A DNA stretch of 64,000 nucleotides from Triops longicaudatus (Eukaryota; Arthropoda; Branchiopoda; Notostraca; Triopsidae), in the NCBI GenBank assembly GCA_022885665.1, contig JAGQDJ010000074.1, forward strand, positions 124,001 through 188,000. Direction: 5' to 3'. Numbering within the stretch: position 1 is the stretch's first letter; the number at the start of each line of letters is the position of its first letter. Below are positions 1 through 11,358 of the stretch, piece by piece. The notes under the pieces are model-generated. The model was given only the letters and a program-made list of their open reading frames with translations, was not told the origin of the DNA and did no database searches. The position numbers and the translations under genes are program-made.

Positions 1-3000
1 GTACATATTTAAACTCGTCCTTAAAGAATCACTCATATTTCTAGCGCATTTGTATTTTTAGAAAATAACGTTCATGCCGGAGATGCATGATAGGCCACTT
101 GGTATAATTTTTACCGCAACGTGGTGCTGTGTTTGTCTTTCTACAATGGAAAAAATGTATGGTGTTATTACAACGATTTCTTGTGCAGCTTTACTAAACA
201 TTGACTGTAGGAAAAGTTGAAAATTTATAATTGTAATTTATAATTGTCACTAAAATTGCAAGTTTTCCGATAAGAAATTGCAAGTAATGATCTAGATTTT
301 TTTACGACGTATTCCGTTTGCTAGGAGCTTAAGAATACGTTGTTTCCCATCGTCGGAGTACATTTCTATTTATTTGTTCACTCTTGACGTCTTCCTTCGA
401 CGTCAACATGAAACGCTCTTCATTCAGCAGTGCAAGCGAAAGCAGAGTGTTAAAAGAGTTTGATGGAGAAAACACTGATTGACGCCAAAGTTCGAGGACG
501 CATTCTTCACTTTGTAGTGTTAAATCAAGTAAAGCACACTAGATTGGAATCTTTCATTTACTGCCATCCGTTCTAGCTTTTGTACAAATATCCTCGAGAG
601 AGAAGTGTTATAGTTTATCAGTAATTATCATTATTTTGCGTGCGACTTTCTCTCAGCGGGCTGTTCACCCTAAAAGTATTATTTACCTTGTTTAAGACAA
701 AGTCTGATGTTTGTAATTTAAAGAAAATAGTTTAATGAAAACTAACAACTTTCAGGAAATAGTTGTAAGTGTTAAAAGAGCTAAAAAGATTTCATGGAGC
801 AGATAAGAGAAAGAGAAAAATCTGCGGATGAAGCCGGAGAAAGTAAACAAATGCCAACGCCATCTAGCGAAAGCAGGCGAAGTCAATCCGCCAATGACGA
901 GTCCAAGGAACTTAGATGTCAATTAAACACCTGAAAAAAGGGTTTCGAGTTACAATATTTTATTTCTTAAACAACAGTTTGCTTCAGGAAAACGTATTCT
1001 GTATTTAATTTTTCACAAGTATGAAAACGTATTTTAACGTATTTGTCGAATGAAACTTCCAACGGACTTTTTTGTTTGCAGATGCTCATTAAGGCACAGC
1101 AAATTCTAGAACTCGATCTTTTTGTAAAAGTTGGTGTGATCAGGCATGCGTGGCCGTAAATATTTTATTTTCCTTGCTTTGAATATCTTTGTATATTGTG
1201 TACATTTTTCTACGTTTCTTGTAAACTTGTACAACTTGCGTTGCGCTAATTTACAAGTTTGGCAGTAAAAATGCAAAAAAGAATTAGAAGGCCAATTAGT
1301 TAATATTTTGTAAAATTAAAAATCACTACTTTTTAAAATTAATCCTATCTTAATCTTTTGCACGCAACAAACTTTCCGTATCTTGGCTCTTATTAAGCGA
1401 ATTTCCATTATAGTGTGAGGTCAGTTTTCTTGAAAACCTCGGATTACAACGTCTTAGGGAATTCTTCACTAGCTTTAAGTGAAGGAGCCTTTTTTCAGTA
1501 CCTTAACCATTCTGTTGTAGTCTTTTCTTTCGTTTTAATGGAAGTATTACGCGATATTTTCTTATCTCAATTCTTCTTATGTATTTACAGCCTTGCTGTA
1601 AAGAACTCCTTTTATAACAAACTTTCTGCTGTATTCACAATTCTGAAGTATTTTGATTTTCACATTTTTTCTCATTTTTTATTTTCCAAATTTAAGCTTT
1701 ATTTCACACATTTATTTTTAAAATATTTTTTATGATTTTTTTCAGTTTTAAGCTTTATTTTTACAATTTACTTTTTTATTAATTTTTTATATATTTTTTC
1801 ATTAATTTTGTGGATATTTTTTATTAATTTTGTATATATTTTGTATTTTTTAAGCTTTTATTTAGCTCATGTTTCTTTCGCGTGCTCATTATTACAATGG
1901 CAGGCCTGTTTATGTACAACGCTGGACACATTTGTCACCATGGCAGAACAAAAGGGGACAGTGGCCCAAAATAAGCTCCAGTTATTCTATTCTTTGGCGC
2001 CTCAGAACGTCAGCCGTCCATGTCTGCTAACCATACACCCAATCCCTTCCCGACTCCGTCCCTTTTTTTCTCGCAGACGTCACCCTCCGCCCTGTTTCGC
2101 GGATTTCCATCTGACATCAATGAGAAGAGTTCCTTTCAGCAGTGACAAGGCTTTTGTTTCCTTGTTTATTGTATTGCTGCTATTACTGTATTGCTGCATG
2201 AGTATTGCAGTATTGCTAACAGAGCCTGGTAGTCAAATGCTTTCTGCTTGAGTGGCTTCTCCATTATCTTACATTGTAGTACTGACCATGTATACGCCCC
2301 ACTTACTAAAATTATACGGATTTCAGATGTCTGGACATTCTTACATATTTTTGCAAATTTACGTATTGAGGTATTTTTGCAGACTTACGTATTTACGTAT
2401 TTTTGTAAAATAGGCAACAATCCCAGAAAAATGTGTTTAATAAAAAAGTATTTATTTAGGCCTCGCTCAAATTGAACGTTGACAGAGAAGACATAGATAG
2501 GTAAATGGACGTATTTTCAGCGTAATCCATAGATGTATGACGTTTGTATTTAAAAGATAATAATACATGTTTAAAAGAAAATATTTGAAAGAAAACAAAA
2601 TATATTTGAAAATAAAATCAAATATATTTAAAATAAAAATAAAATGTATTTAAAATAAAATAAAAAATAATTAAAATTAAATAAAATATATTTAAAGTAA
2701 AATATATGTGAAAGAAAATAATATACGTCTAAAAGAATATATGTAAAGGAATATAATACGTTTGGAAAGACGGTGCGAAGCTTATAAAGAGTTTCTGGAG
2801 TTTCCGTTTTATGGCCTGGCGAGACTTTGGCGCCGCATTTTTTTACTGGCATCACAGAGGGCGCTAGTGAAGCGCAAGGGAAAGTAGTGAGGCTTGAAAG
2901 AGCCACGGAAATAAAGCTATACAGTGGGCCCACATTGCCAGTAATTAGCGACTTCTTGGATTAGCGCTGTGAGACCGAGAAGCTGAAAAGGCAAGCAAGC

Positions 3001-4300
3001 CATAAAGAAAGAGTGCGTCTGTGGAGAAATATTATGAGCCATTCCAGCACCGGGAGAGTCTTAGTTTTTCCAGCAGCTCTGGATAATATTTGGGGTTTCA
3101 TATAGTGAGGCGAGTCTTCTGTTTCGGTGATTAAAGTTCGGAAACATGGACAAGACAACGACGCCGAGTGGGGTGTTTGCCTATGGCTGCAGAAGGAGGT
3201 GTTTTTGGGACCTCAAAAGCCGAGATGGTGAGCAAGCGCGATGAAATATTAGTAAGGGCGAAATTTGCATAAACAAATGTGGGGGGAGAGGCTTTAGTCA
3301 CTGAGCCAGGTACAGTGCTCCAGGGGGATTTGGATCCTGGCTAGAAATAAAGGATTTTCGCCAAGTTAAAAAGGTAAGAAACCCGAAGGTTACGCAATAA
3401 ATACATGTAAAAAAAATGAGTAAAATAAAAGCAATAAATAAAATAAAAGAAAAAAATATAGAAATAATAAATAATGTGTAAAAATAATGAATAATGTGTA
3501 AATAAAATTTTTTTAAAGTAAAGCTTAAAAGTTAAAAAATAGAAAAAATATTAAAAGTAGATGTGTAAAAGAAAAAAAGATAGAAAAGAAAAAATGAAGC
3601 GTCATTAGCTTCTAGTCTAGGAGGAAATGCGGCCTGTATCGTGGCTTTTCTTTTTTTAAAATATAAAAGTTAATATAAATGTTAAAATTATTAAAAATTA
3701 ACAGAAAATATAAAAATTAATATAAAAGTTAATATAAATATAAATGTATTAAGATTTTAATTGACAGAGCTTTTTTTGATTGACAGAGAATCGACAGATA
3801 TTTCGTAATAATATGGCTATGGTACAATTCTATGATGGCAATTGGCAATCGCAGGATTAAATTCTTTAGCCTGAAGCAAAAAAGAACTTTATTACAGTGA
3901 AAGATCTCCATGCTGCAATTCGTCAGCCGTCTGGCTAGTGGTTTTCTGTGTCTGGCAATTGTTTCCCTCTATTGTCTGGCATTGACATGCTTGCCAGTGC
4001 CCTCTTTCATTAAGGGAATTCATTTAAGCAACTCGGCGATGGCCGATAAACGCACCTCTGCTGTGTTGTGATGCAATTCAGATCGTAGATCATATAAAGA
4101 GGACATCTCGAGTGATGTGTCCGAGATAGCCTACGCTTTGCACGAAAGAGTCGCATTTCACAAAAGTAGCTTTCTTTGAGTCGCTGGCTTACGTCAAACC
4201 AAAATAAACTAACCACTTTTTATTTTAAGGTTTTATTGTTTCAAGACAAACTTGAAATACAAATAAAAGATCAAACGATAAACCATCCGTAATTATCACA

Positions 4301-4361
<61 letters not shown>

Positions 4362-5248
4362 TTTATTATTTCTATTATTATTATTATATTTTTATTATAA
4401 TGATTATTATTAATTTAAATAAGCTCAAATGCGCAAGAATGACAATGAGCATTAGCTCACGCCAACGTTAAAAAAAATCAAACGGGAATTATAGTGATTA
4501 TAAAAAATATGAAAAATTTGCCTATTAAAAATAGGAGCGAATTAAAAGGAATGAAAACAAGTTAAGTAGAAATAAAACAGTAATGAACGTAAGTTGTAGT
4601 GATTTGAAGGTTTTTGTGCTGCATTTTTGTTAATTTAACGTAGTTACATTAAGGAGTGGATATAGGAAAACGGGGCTCATTGAGATGTTTATCCTTAAAA
4701 CGAGTTTAGGTGGAAAAAGAGGCTCGTCTAGGGAGAATAGCTTGTATGACTGCGGTATTTCTGTGGTGCAAAGTAATTGAGGGGGAAAATGTAGCGTATC
4801 CGAGGTCAATTCGTCAATGGTAACAGACAAGCGGAGAGTATAGGCTAACTTGGGATGCTTGACTCACGAAATGGTAGAGAAAAACTGATAAGGCTGTTCT
4901 GTATTGCGAGTACTCCCAATATCTGCAGCAATGTATATCAGGTTACGACTTAGTTGGTTTTTGTAGATCCAATTGTGCGATTTTTCAGTAATACAGCGCA
5001 GCAAACGTAGTCTAAGCTGCCAGTTTAATTTATTCTGAGTTATATAGAATATTGAACGCAGATTTTTTCTCGAATATTTGCTTTTTCAGAGAGAAATTAC
5101 TAACGTCATTTTAATATAATTGCATTGAAATACAATTTTGTATTGCAATCGCTTAGGCTTGTGTTAACGCTTCGCAGCTTTGTTTTGTCAATAGAAGTAT
5201 TGTGTTATGTGTAAATTACGTTGAATTTTGAGTGAGTTAGAGGAAGTT
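1..5248. other. AT-rich stretch with no recognised gene
   Basis: No exon of the channel family and no other recognisable protein is visible on either strand. Open frames here (for example plus 1808-2251 and minus 2628-2933) are low-complexity or lack any motif. The part around 2.8-3.3 kb is less AT-rich than its surroundings but I cannot assign it. A TTA microsatellite lies at 4302-4386. This is the downstream (3') flank of the channel array. Confidence 0.5.
4302..4386. repeat. TTA trinucleotide microsatellite
   Basis: An almost uninterrupted run of TTA units, about 60 nt pure and then degenerating into ATTTTTATTA-type sequence. Similar tracts occur at 42.3 and 49.4 kb, so the tract type is common in this genome. 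Confidence 0.95.
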
Positions 5249-7547
5249 TCATTGAAAGCAACGTCGCTGGTACGGAATTACGTGCGAATAAATTTGCTGA
5301 TGGTACAAGTTTGGGTTGAGTGTCACAAGAGGCGGTTTTTTCCAAGTTTCGTGAGTTTTGGGCGAATCTGCGGTACGATCAGGCTTCCAGAATTTATAAC
5401 AGAAGAAATAAATGACTTCTACCGCGCTTAATAAGCTAAACCCAAATCCCACGCCTAGTAAACCGCCTGCAGCTGCTGTAAAGTTTCGAAAAAGCTTCAT
5501 AAACTTAATATAATTAATAATTCAATAAGACATTACCCATGAAATCTTCCCACCGATAACGCAAACTGCGCTTTAGTTTCAAGAAGCGCAATTCTTTGAA
5601 AAACACCTGCACGATTGAATACCTACAGCAAGTTGAATTACAAGAGACACGGTATTGGTAAATGATTCAGAGTGGAAATACTTTTCGAAATTGCCCCCCG
5701 GTTGTAAGGGCATTAGGGATGCGATATCTTGGTAAACCATATTCCGGAGAGTCGATTCAGTGCGGTAAATTAGTTCTTGGCATGGAGGCCGACATTTGCA
5801 CAATTCTGTCAAGTTTCCCATAACTTTGCCTTGAAAATATTGAATGAGCTTTTTTTTTGCACAAATAGAGAATATTAAAAAAATGTAAAATTACAGTTTG
5901 TGTAAAATTATCTGGATATTTTGTTTTACTCGCCTTGGTTTAGCAGAAAAACATGAAAATTGTTAGCGAAAATCTTACCAAGAACTTGCTTAACGCAATC
6001 CATGTGTTGAATCTCGCAAAATTTTATTTTATTTTTTTATTTTTTTTTTTTAAAGAAAATATCGAACAATTTGGAATTTATTGCTATTTTAAATGCTAAG
6101 AATGGACTCAATGAATGGAATGGAAGAATGGAATAAATGGAATAAAAATAAGAAGAATTTTTAAAGAATGGAGGTTTTGATAACATTACCAAGGACGTGC
6201 TTAACGCAGTCCATGTGCTGAATCCCGCAAGATGTCGCGTTCGGGTGATACGGTTGGATGTAACTGCGCACACAGCCGCATTTTTTAAGCTGATAATGGC
6301 CAAAGCAGTCCATGATACAGTTATTGTAGGAATGTGTTAAGTTCAAGGTGAGATGGTATTCCTCCGGGAAGTTGCAATCTCGGCTTTCGAGCTTTAACGT
6401 CCTTAAATCGTCATCGCTTTGAATGAATAAAGGGTCCAAGCCTATGTTTAGGAGCTCGCCTGGCCCTACTCGTAGTTCCAAAGTCGGCCGGTAGGGGAAC
6501 GTGTCGCGATTGTGCACCACAACCTACAAATGAAATACCAAATAATACGTTGATCCTTGGAACCCAAGTGGACGATGCTTCTAACTTTATGGCCGAACGT
6601 TAAGCCAGAATCCTGGCTGTTTTGTGGATCTATAACGAGTTGCAAGCCAAAGCCGCGGCCTTTGTAGTTGGCGCTGTAACTCGTGGCGTCACGGGCTGCC
6701 ATATTTGGAAAGTTGAACGCGCAGCAATAGCCCATCGGTGTTAGCAGATACAGGAAATCTGTTTTACAGTCCTTTTTGCTCATCCAAATGCATTTAAGAA
6801 TCACCTCGTCACATTTCGGTGCTATCTATAAATGATTTTCGTATCTAATTCGGTGTATTGATCAAAGACAGCTTATGAAATTACGTATTTTACGAATTCT
6901 TGGTAAGTTAGGCTTGCGTTTTGTAGATAAGCGTTTACGGTCTGAAAATCTATTCCCTGTTCGGTAGAAGCATCGTTCACTGATTCGTCAAACTCCAGTT
7001 CTATTTTTGCCGCGTCGAGAAGCTGATTGTAAATTACGGTTGTGGAAAAGTTGCTTCAAAACGGGAAAACGCCATTAAAATTTCACTTATTTTATAGACA
7101 AATTGAGGAATATTTTACTTGAGTTCTTTGAAAAGCACGTCGAGCTTCTCCATTGTAACTTGCTGCGAAGGGCAAAGTGTGACGGCTGGGAAATTTATTT
7201 TACCGATAGGTTCGTTGGTAGTTTCCACTGTGAGAACTATCGGGCTGTTTATGTTACTTATCCAAACTTTGCTAACAAAGTACAGCGAAAGTGACATACC
7301 GGCTGAAAAAGCTAAAACCCAGAAAATTCTTCACGGAAACGCGAGTTAATGATTTTTTTTTTTACAAATATTTTTTTTTAATCAAGCCATTGTCTTTTCT
7401 AATGAAGTCAATTTACTTTTCGTAGCAATTTGAGAGCTCGTGCGCAATATATTTTAATCCGTGTATCGAAGTGTCCTGTAGAAATCTCTGCGTGACATTT
7501 TGCGTTGCTAAACTGCGACGTAAATTGTTGCGTCGTTTTCTCACCAT
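5249..7547 (-). CDS. DEG/ENaC (pickpocket-like) sodium channel subunit, gene A
   Basis: Eight coding exons: 7547-7417, 7328-7119, 7053-6885, 6825-6586, 6523-6190, 5829-5682, 5622-5537 and 5475-5249. They join in frame to 514 residues. The N-terminus carries the His-Gly gating motif (SIHGLKY, H29-G30). TM1 is in exon 2 (IFWVLAFSAGMSLSLYFV). Exon 4 has the GYCCAFNF motif, exon 5 the cysteine-rich segment starting at RDC, exon 6 CKCRPPC. TM2 (GGLLGVGFGFSLLSAVE) bears the G-F-S selectivity filter at about 451-453. The start is the ATG opening MVRKRR, which the neighbouring gene D shares. By family knowledge the protein is one subunit of a trimeric plasma-membrane Na+ channel; its gating stimulus is unknown. 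Intron 5 holds an exon-5 relic. Exon 5 is nearly identical to that of gene B. The donor after exon 4 (GTTAGA) is weak. Confidence 0.93.
5979..6020 (-). pseudogene. Truncated duplicate of the exon-5 tail inside intron 5 of gene A
   Basis: Read on the minus strand this segment encodes CEIQHMDCVKQVLG and ends in a functional-looking GTAAG donor. It matches the last ~14 codons of exon 5 in genes A and B (GIQHMDCVKHVLG and GIQHMDCVKQVLS). It breaks off upstream into AT-rich sequence with no acceptor. It lies 170 nt downstream of the intact exon 5 and cannot be spliced as a full exon. Confidence 0.85.
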
Positions 7548-8358
7548 TGTGTCTCCCAGACTGAAATCATTACGGCAGCAAGGAAAGCGAATTTGCGTGT
7601 TTCATATGAAATAGTAAAGAGAAAACTGTCATTGGCTATTGCAGATTAAAGGGGTTTTGTTCCTTTAACTGTCTAAGTGCTTTTTGGTTGATGAGACAAC
7701 CAGTTTAGAGCGCGCCCTTAATGAAAAATAAAATATACCGTATTGGTTATTCACGTCATTTCGCCAAGTGGCTTGGCATATATTTCGCAGATACACTCAT
7801 AATTCATACTTCTATACCGTTTCAGTAACGCCGTCGATTAATTAGGTCAAAGCATACAAATCGCGATGAATAAATATTTGAAAATGGTAAATTGAAGGTG
7901 TTACCCATGTTCGTGAATTTTTTTAAAGCCTTTACTCATTTGACCTGTTTTGTCCACGCTGACGGAAAAGGCAAATAAGGAAAAGAGTCAGCAAAAACTG
8001 CACGTTCTTCACTTTTTTGTTGCCAGTTCGGTGTTTTTAATTTTAAGGAATTACACACTAAATATTCGACGCTCAATTTTAATTTGGATGGGATATCTAA
8101 TGAGAAAATTCAGTGGCAAATATAGTAATCCATATTCCAATGACAAGTTGTTGCAAATGTATCAATATATAACTAAATACGATCATTTCGACACAATATT
8201 GGAATTACTCTCGTAAAATATTTAAAAAGGCTAATAAAAAGGTGTCAAGTTGAATTATGCGTTTTATGTGAGGTAGTGTAACCAGTACTGTCACGAAACA
8301 TTATATTGTCAGGAATAGTCTATGTTTAGAAGTACTTTGCACACTAACGAAAGCAATT
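7548..8358. other. Spacer between genes A and B
   Basis: This stretch should hold the promoter of A and the 3' end of B. No recognised gene. A plus-strand open frame at 7950-8216 has no motif, and I see no exon of the channel family here. Confidence 0.5.
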
Positions 8359-10663
8359 TCATTGAAAGCAATTTCGCTGATACAGAATTACGTGCGGGTG
8401 ATTTTGCTTATGGGATGAGTTTGAATCGAGGGCTGTAATGGACGTTTTATGCCAAGTTTCAGAAGGGGGCGCGTCTTCTCTCCGAAAAGGCTTCCACAAT
8501 TTGTAGCAGAAGAAATAGATGAATTCTATCGCGCTTAGTAAGCTAAATCCAAACCCCACGCCTAACAAACCGCCCGCAGCCGCTAAAAATAAATATTTTA
8601 AATAAATAAACCCCCCAAAAAAAGAAAATTCTATAAAATTATTATTTTAAATAATTTTAAAATTATTTACAATTTTAAAATTATTTAAAATAAATAAACA
8701 AATTCCTGAGAAAGGCAATAGATATTCTTACTTACCGATAAAATCTTCCCAGTTATAACGAAGACTGCGTTTAAATTTCGTGAAACGCAGCTCTTTGAAG
8801 AAAACCTGCACCACGGAATAACTACAGCAAGATCAGACACCGAATGAGAAATCGTTACAATTGCACATACTTTTGAAAACCGCTCGTCGGTGGTTCTTGC
8901 AGCCCGGATGTCAAGTCGTGGAAAGTTATATTCCTAATGGTCGATTCAGTGCGGTAGGTTAATTCTTCGCACGGAGGATGACATTGACACATGTTTGCTA
9001 TGTTTCTCGTAACGTTGCCTAGACAATAGGCATATGAGCCTTCTTGTGCGTATTAACAAGATTATTTTAAATTTTTTATTATTTTTTAAAGAAAATATCA
9101 AATTTATTTATTGCTATTTTATTTTTTTTATTGTTAAAATTTATTGCGATTTTGTAAAAAAAATTAAGTGTAGAATTTATTGCTATTTTAAAGGCTAAGA
9201 ATGGAGATTTTGATCACATTATTAAAGGCTAAGAATGGAATGAATGAATGGAATAAAAATAAGAAGAATTTTTAAAGAATGGAGGTTTTGATAACATTAC
9301 TAAGAACTTGCTTAACGCAGTCCATGTGCTGAATCCCGCAAGATGTCGCGTTCGGGTGATACGGTTGGATGTAACTGCGCACACAGCCGCATTCTTCATG
9401 TTGATAATGGCCAAAGCAGTCCATGATACAGTTATTGTAGGTATGTGTTAAGTTCAAGGTGAGATGGTATTCCTCCGGGAAGTTGCAATCTCGGCTTTCG
9501 AGCTTTAACGTCCTTAAATCGTCATCGCTTTGGATGACTAAAGGGTCCAAGCCTACGTTGATGATTTCGCCTGACCCCACTTGTAGTTCCAAAGACGGCC
9601 GGTAGGGGAACGTGTCGCGATCGTGCACCAAGACCTAAAAGTTGCTAAACAATGAAATTTCCGTTCTTTAAAGGACGTTGACCAGGTTTTTAACCTTGTA
9701 GCCAAATAGGGAATTCTCGTTAAGGTTGTGCTGTTCGTTTATAACGAGTTGCAAGCCGTAGCCTTTGCCATGGTAGGGGGCGCTGTACCACGTTACATCA
9801 CCGGTAGCCATATTGGGGAAGTTGAACGCGCAGCAATAACCCATCGGCGTTAGCAGATCCAGTAAATCTGTTTTACAGTCCTTTTTGCTCATCCAAGTGC
9901 ATTTAAGAATAATGTCCGTACACGTTGGCGCTACCTATATAGTTCCAAATCTTAGCTACCAATGTAGCTTCAAACTGTGCGTTAATGAAAATGGCCGAAA
10001 TCAACTCGCGTGTTCAACTTACGTATTGCATAACTTCTTGGTAGCTCATGTTTCCATTCTGCAAAAAGGCACGCAGGTTTGAAGCATTTACTCCCAGTTT
10101 AAAAGAAGGTTCGGGAACTGACTCATCGAACTCGAGTTCTGTTATTACCGCTCTAAAAAACTCCCCATTCGTCACATTTGTCGGAGTGCTTCAATCGAAA
10201 AGCGGTAGAAACTTCACTACTTGAAAAGTACATAAAAAAATAAAAATTTCACCTTTTAAGTTTCCAGTAAAGCTCGTCGAGTTTCTGGATTAAAACTTGT
10301 CGCGTGGGACACAAAGTCACCGCAGGGAATTTCAGGTTGCTAATAGGTTCGTTAGTCGTTTCCACCGTAAGAACAATCGGGCTGTTTTTCATACTTTGCC
10401 AGATTTTGCTTACAAAGTAGAGCGACAGCGCCATTCCGGCTAAAAAGGCTAAACTCCAGAAAACTCTGCACAGAAACATGAACTTTTTTTCCTTTAAAAA
10501 TATATTTCGATAAAAGTTTAATTTACTTTTCGTAGCGATTTGACTGCGTGTGCGCAGTATATTTTAATCCGTGCAGAGAAGTTTCTTGCAAAAAGCTCTG
10601 CGTGACGTTGTGTGCTCGTAGACACATACATTGTCCTCGTTTATTACGTCCTTTTGTCACCAT
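8359..10663 (-). CDS. DEG/ENaC (pickpocket-like) sodium channel subunit, gene B
   Basis: Exons 10663-10527, 10465-10253, 10188-10023, 9934-9695, 9634-9301, 9018-8871, 8821-8736 and 8582-8359 give 515 residues in one frame. HG motif at 31-32 (ETSLHGLKY). TM1 in exon 2 (VFWSLAFLAGMALSLYFV). Exon 3 has the acidic ELEFDES stretch. Exon 4 reads LTPMGYCCAFNF. Exon 6 has CQCHPPC. TM2 has LLGVGFGFSLLSAIE with G-F-S near 453-455. Closest relative in the window is A: exon 5 and about 50 nt of the following intron are almost the same, while exons 1, 3 and 4 differ more. In this copy the conserved GHK at the end of exon 4 reads GYK. Same predicted role as A: subunit of a trimeric Na+ channel. Confidence 0.93.
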
Positions 10664-11358
10664 GGTTAAGTGTGAACTGTGGAATTACTAGGCCGACAAG
10701 ACGATTTGCTGTTTGTGCCGACGGATCATATTGATCAAGGTAGCAATGTTCCACCCTTAAAACGCTATTAGAGACCAGTTTTTAGAGCCCGTGCTACCCA
10801 AGAGCAGAATTGGCTTGAAAAAGCTCCCATACAAAGTCATGTCCATTAATTTATTTGTTTTATAGTATACCAGGGCGTAGCTGTAGTGACGCACAGTATG
10901 AAACTACGTACCCAATGCTCTCTAGAAAATGCCTCGAAAAGTCGATTGTAATGCAGTAATTATCGCAATCGTAATAGAAATCTTAGGAGGGAAAAGAAAT
11001 TAAGTTGAGGAATTAAAAAAAGTACAAGCAAGTAAGAATTTGGGATATGTTATCGAACATGTTTGATGTTCAGTACTGATTGGAAATGCACAAGTTGGGT
11101 TTATTCGAGAACAAAAAGCGTTTCTTCGATTTTCGTGTCCATTTGGCCGAATTTTCGACTTTGGAGAGGTTTCACTTACACACAAATTCACTTACAAAAT
11201 GTACTTGAAGCTTCGTGAATCGTGACGGATGGGTGACAACGGCAGATTTTCGAATAAAATTATGTGCATTGAGAAAAAATCGCAATAAAAGGTAATTCAC
11301 ACGTTCGGATTGTCATATAGAACCGTCCACGTGTGTCAGAGAAAATGGGCATGAATTT
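10664..11358. other. Spacer between genes B and C
   Basis: No recognised gene on either strand. The minus-strand frames at 11000-11191 and 11313-11528 are, respectively, featureless and an out-of-frame reading of the last exon of gene C. Confidence 0.5.

Noticed and set aside
7950..8216. Plus-strand 88-residue frame between A and B
   Set aside because: AT-driven frame with no motif, no upstream signal and no similar frame in other spacers.
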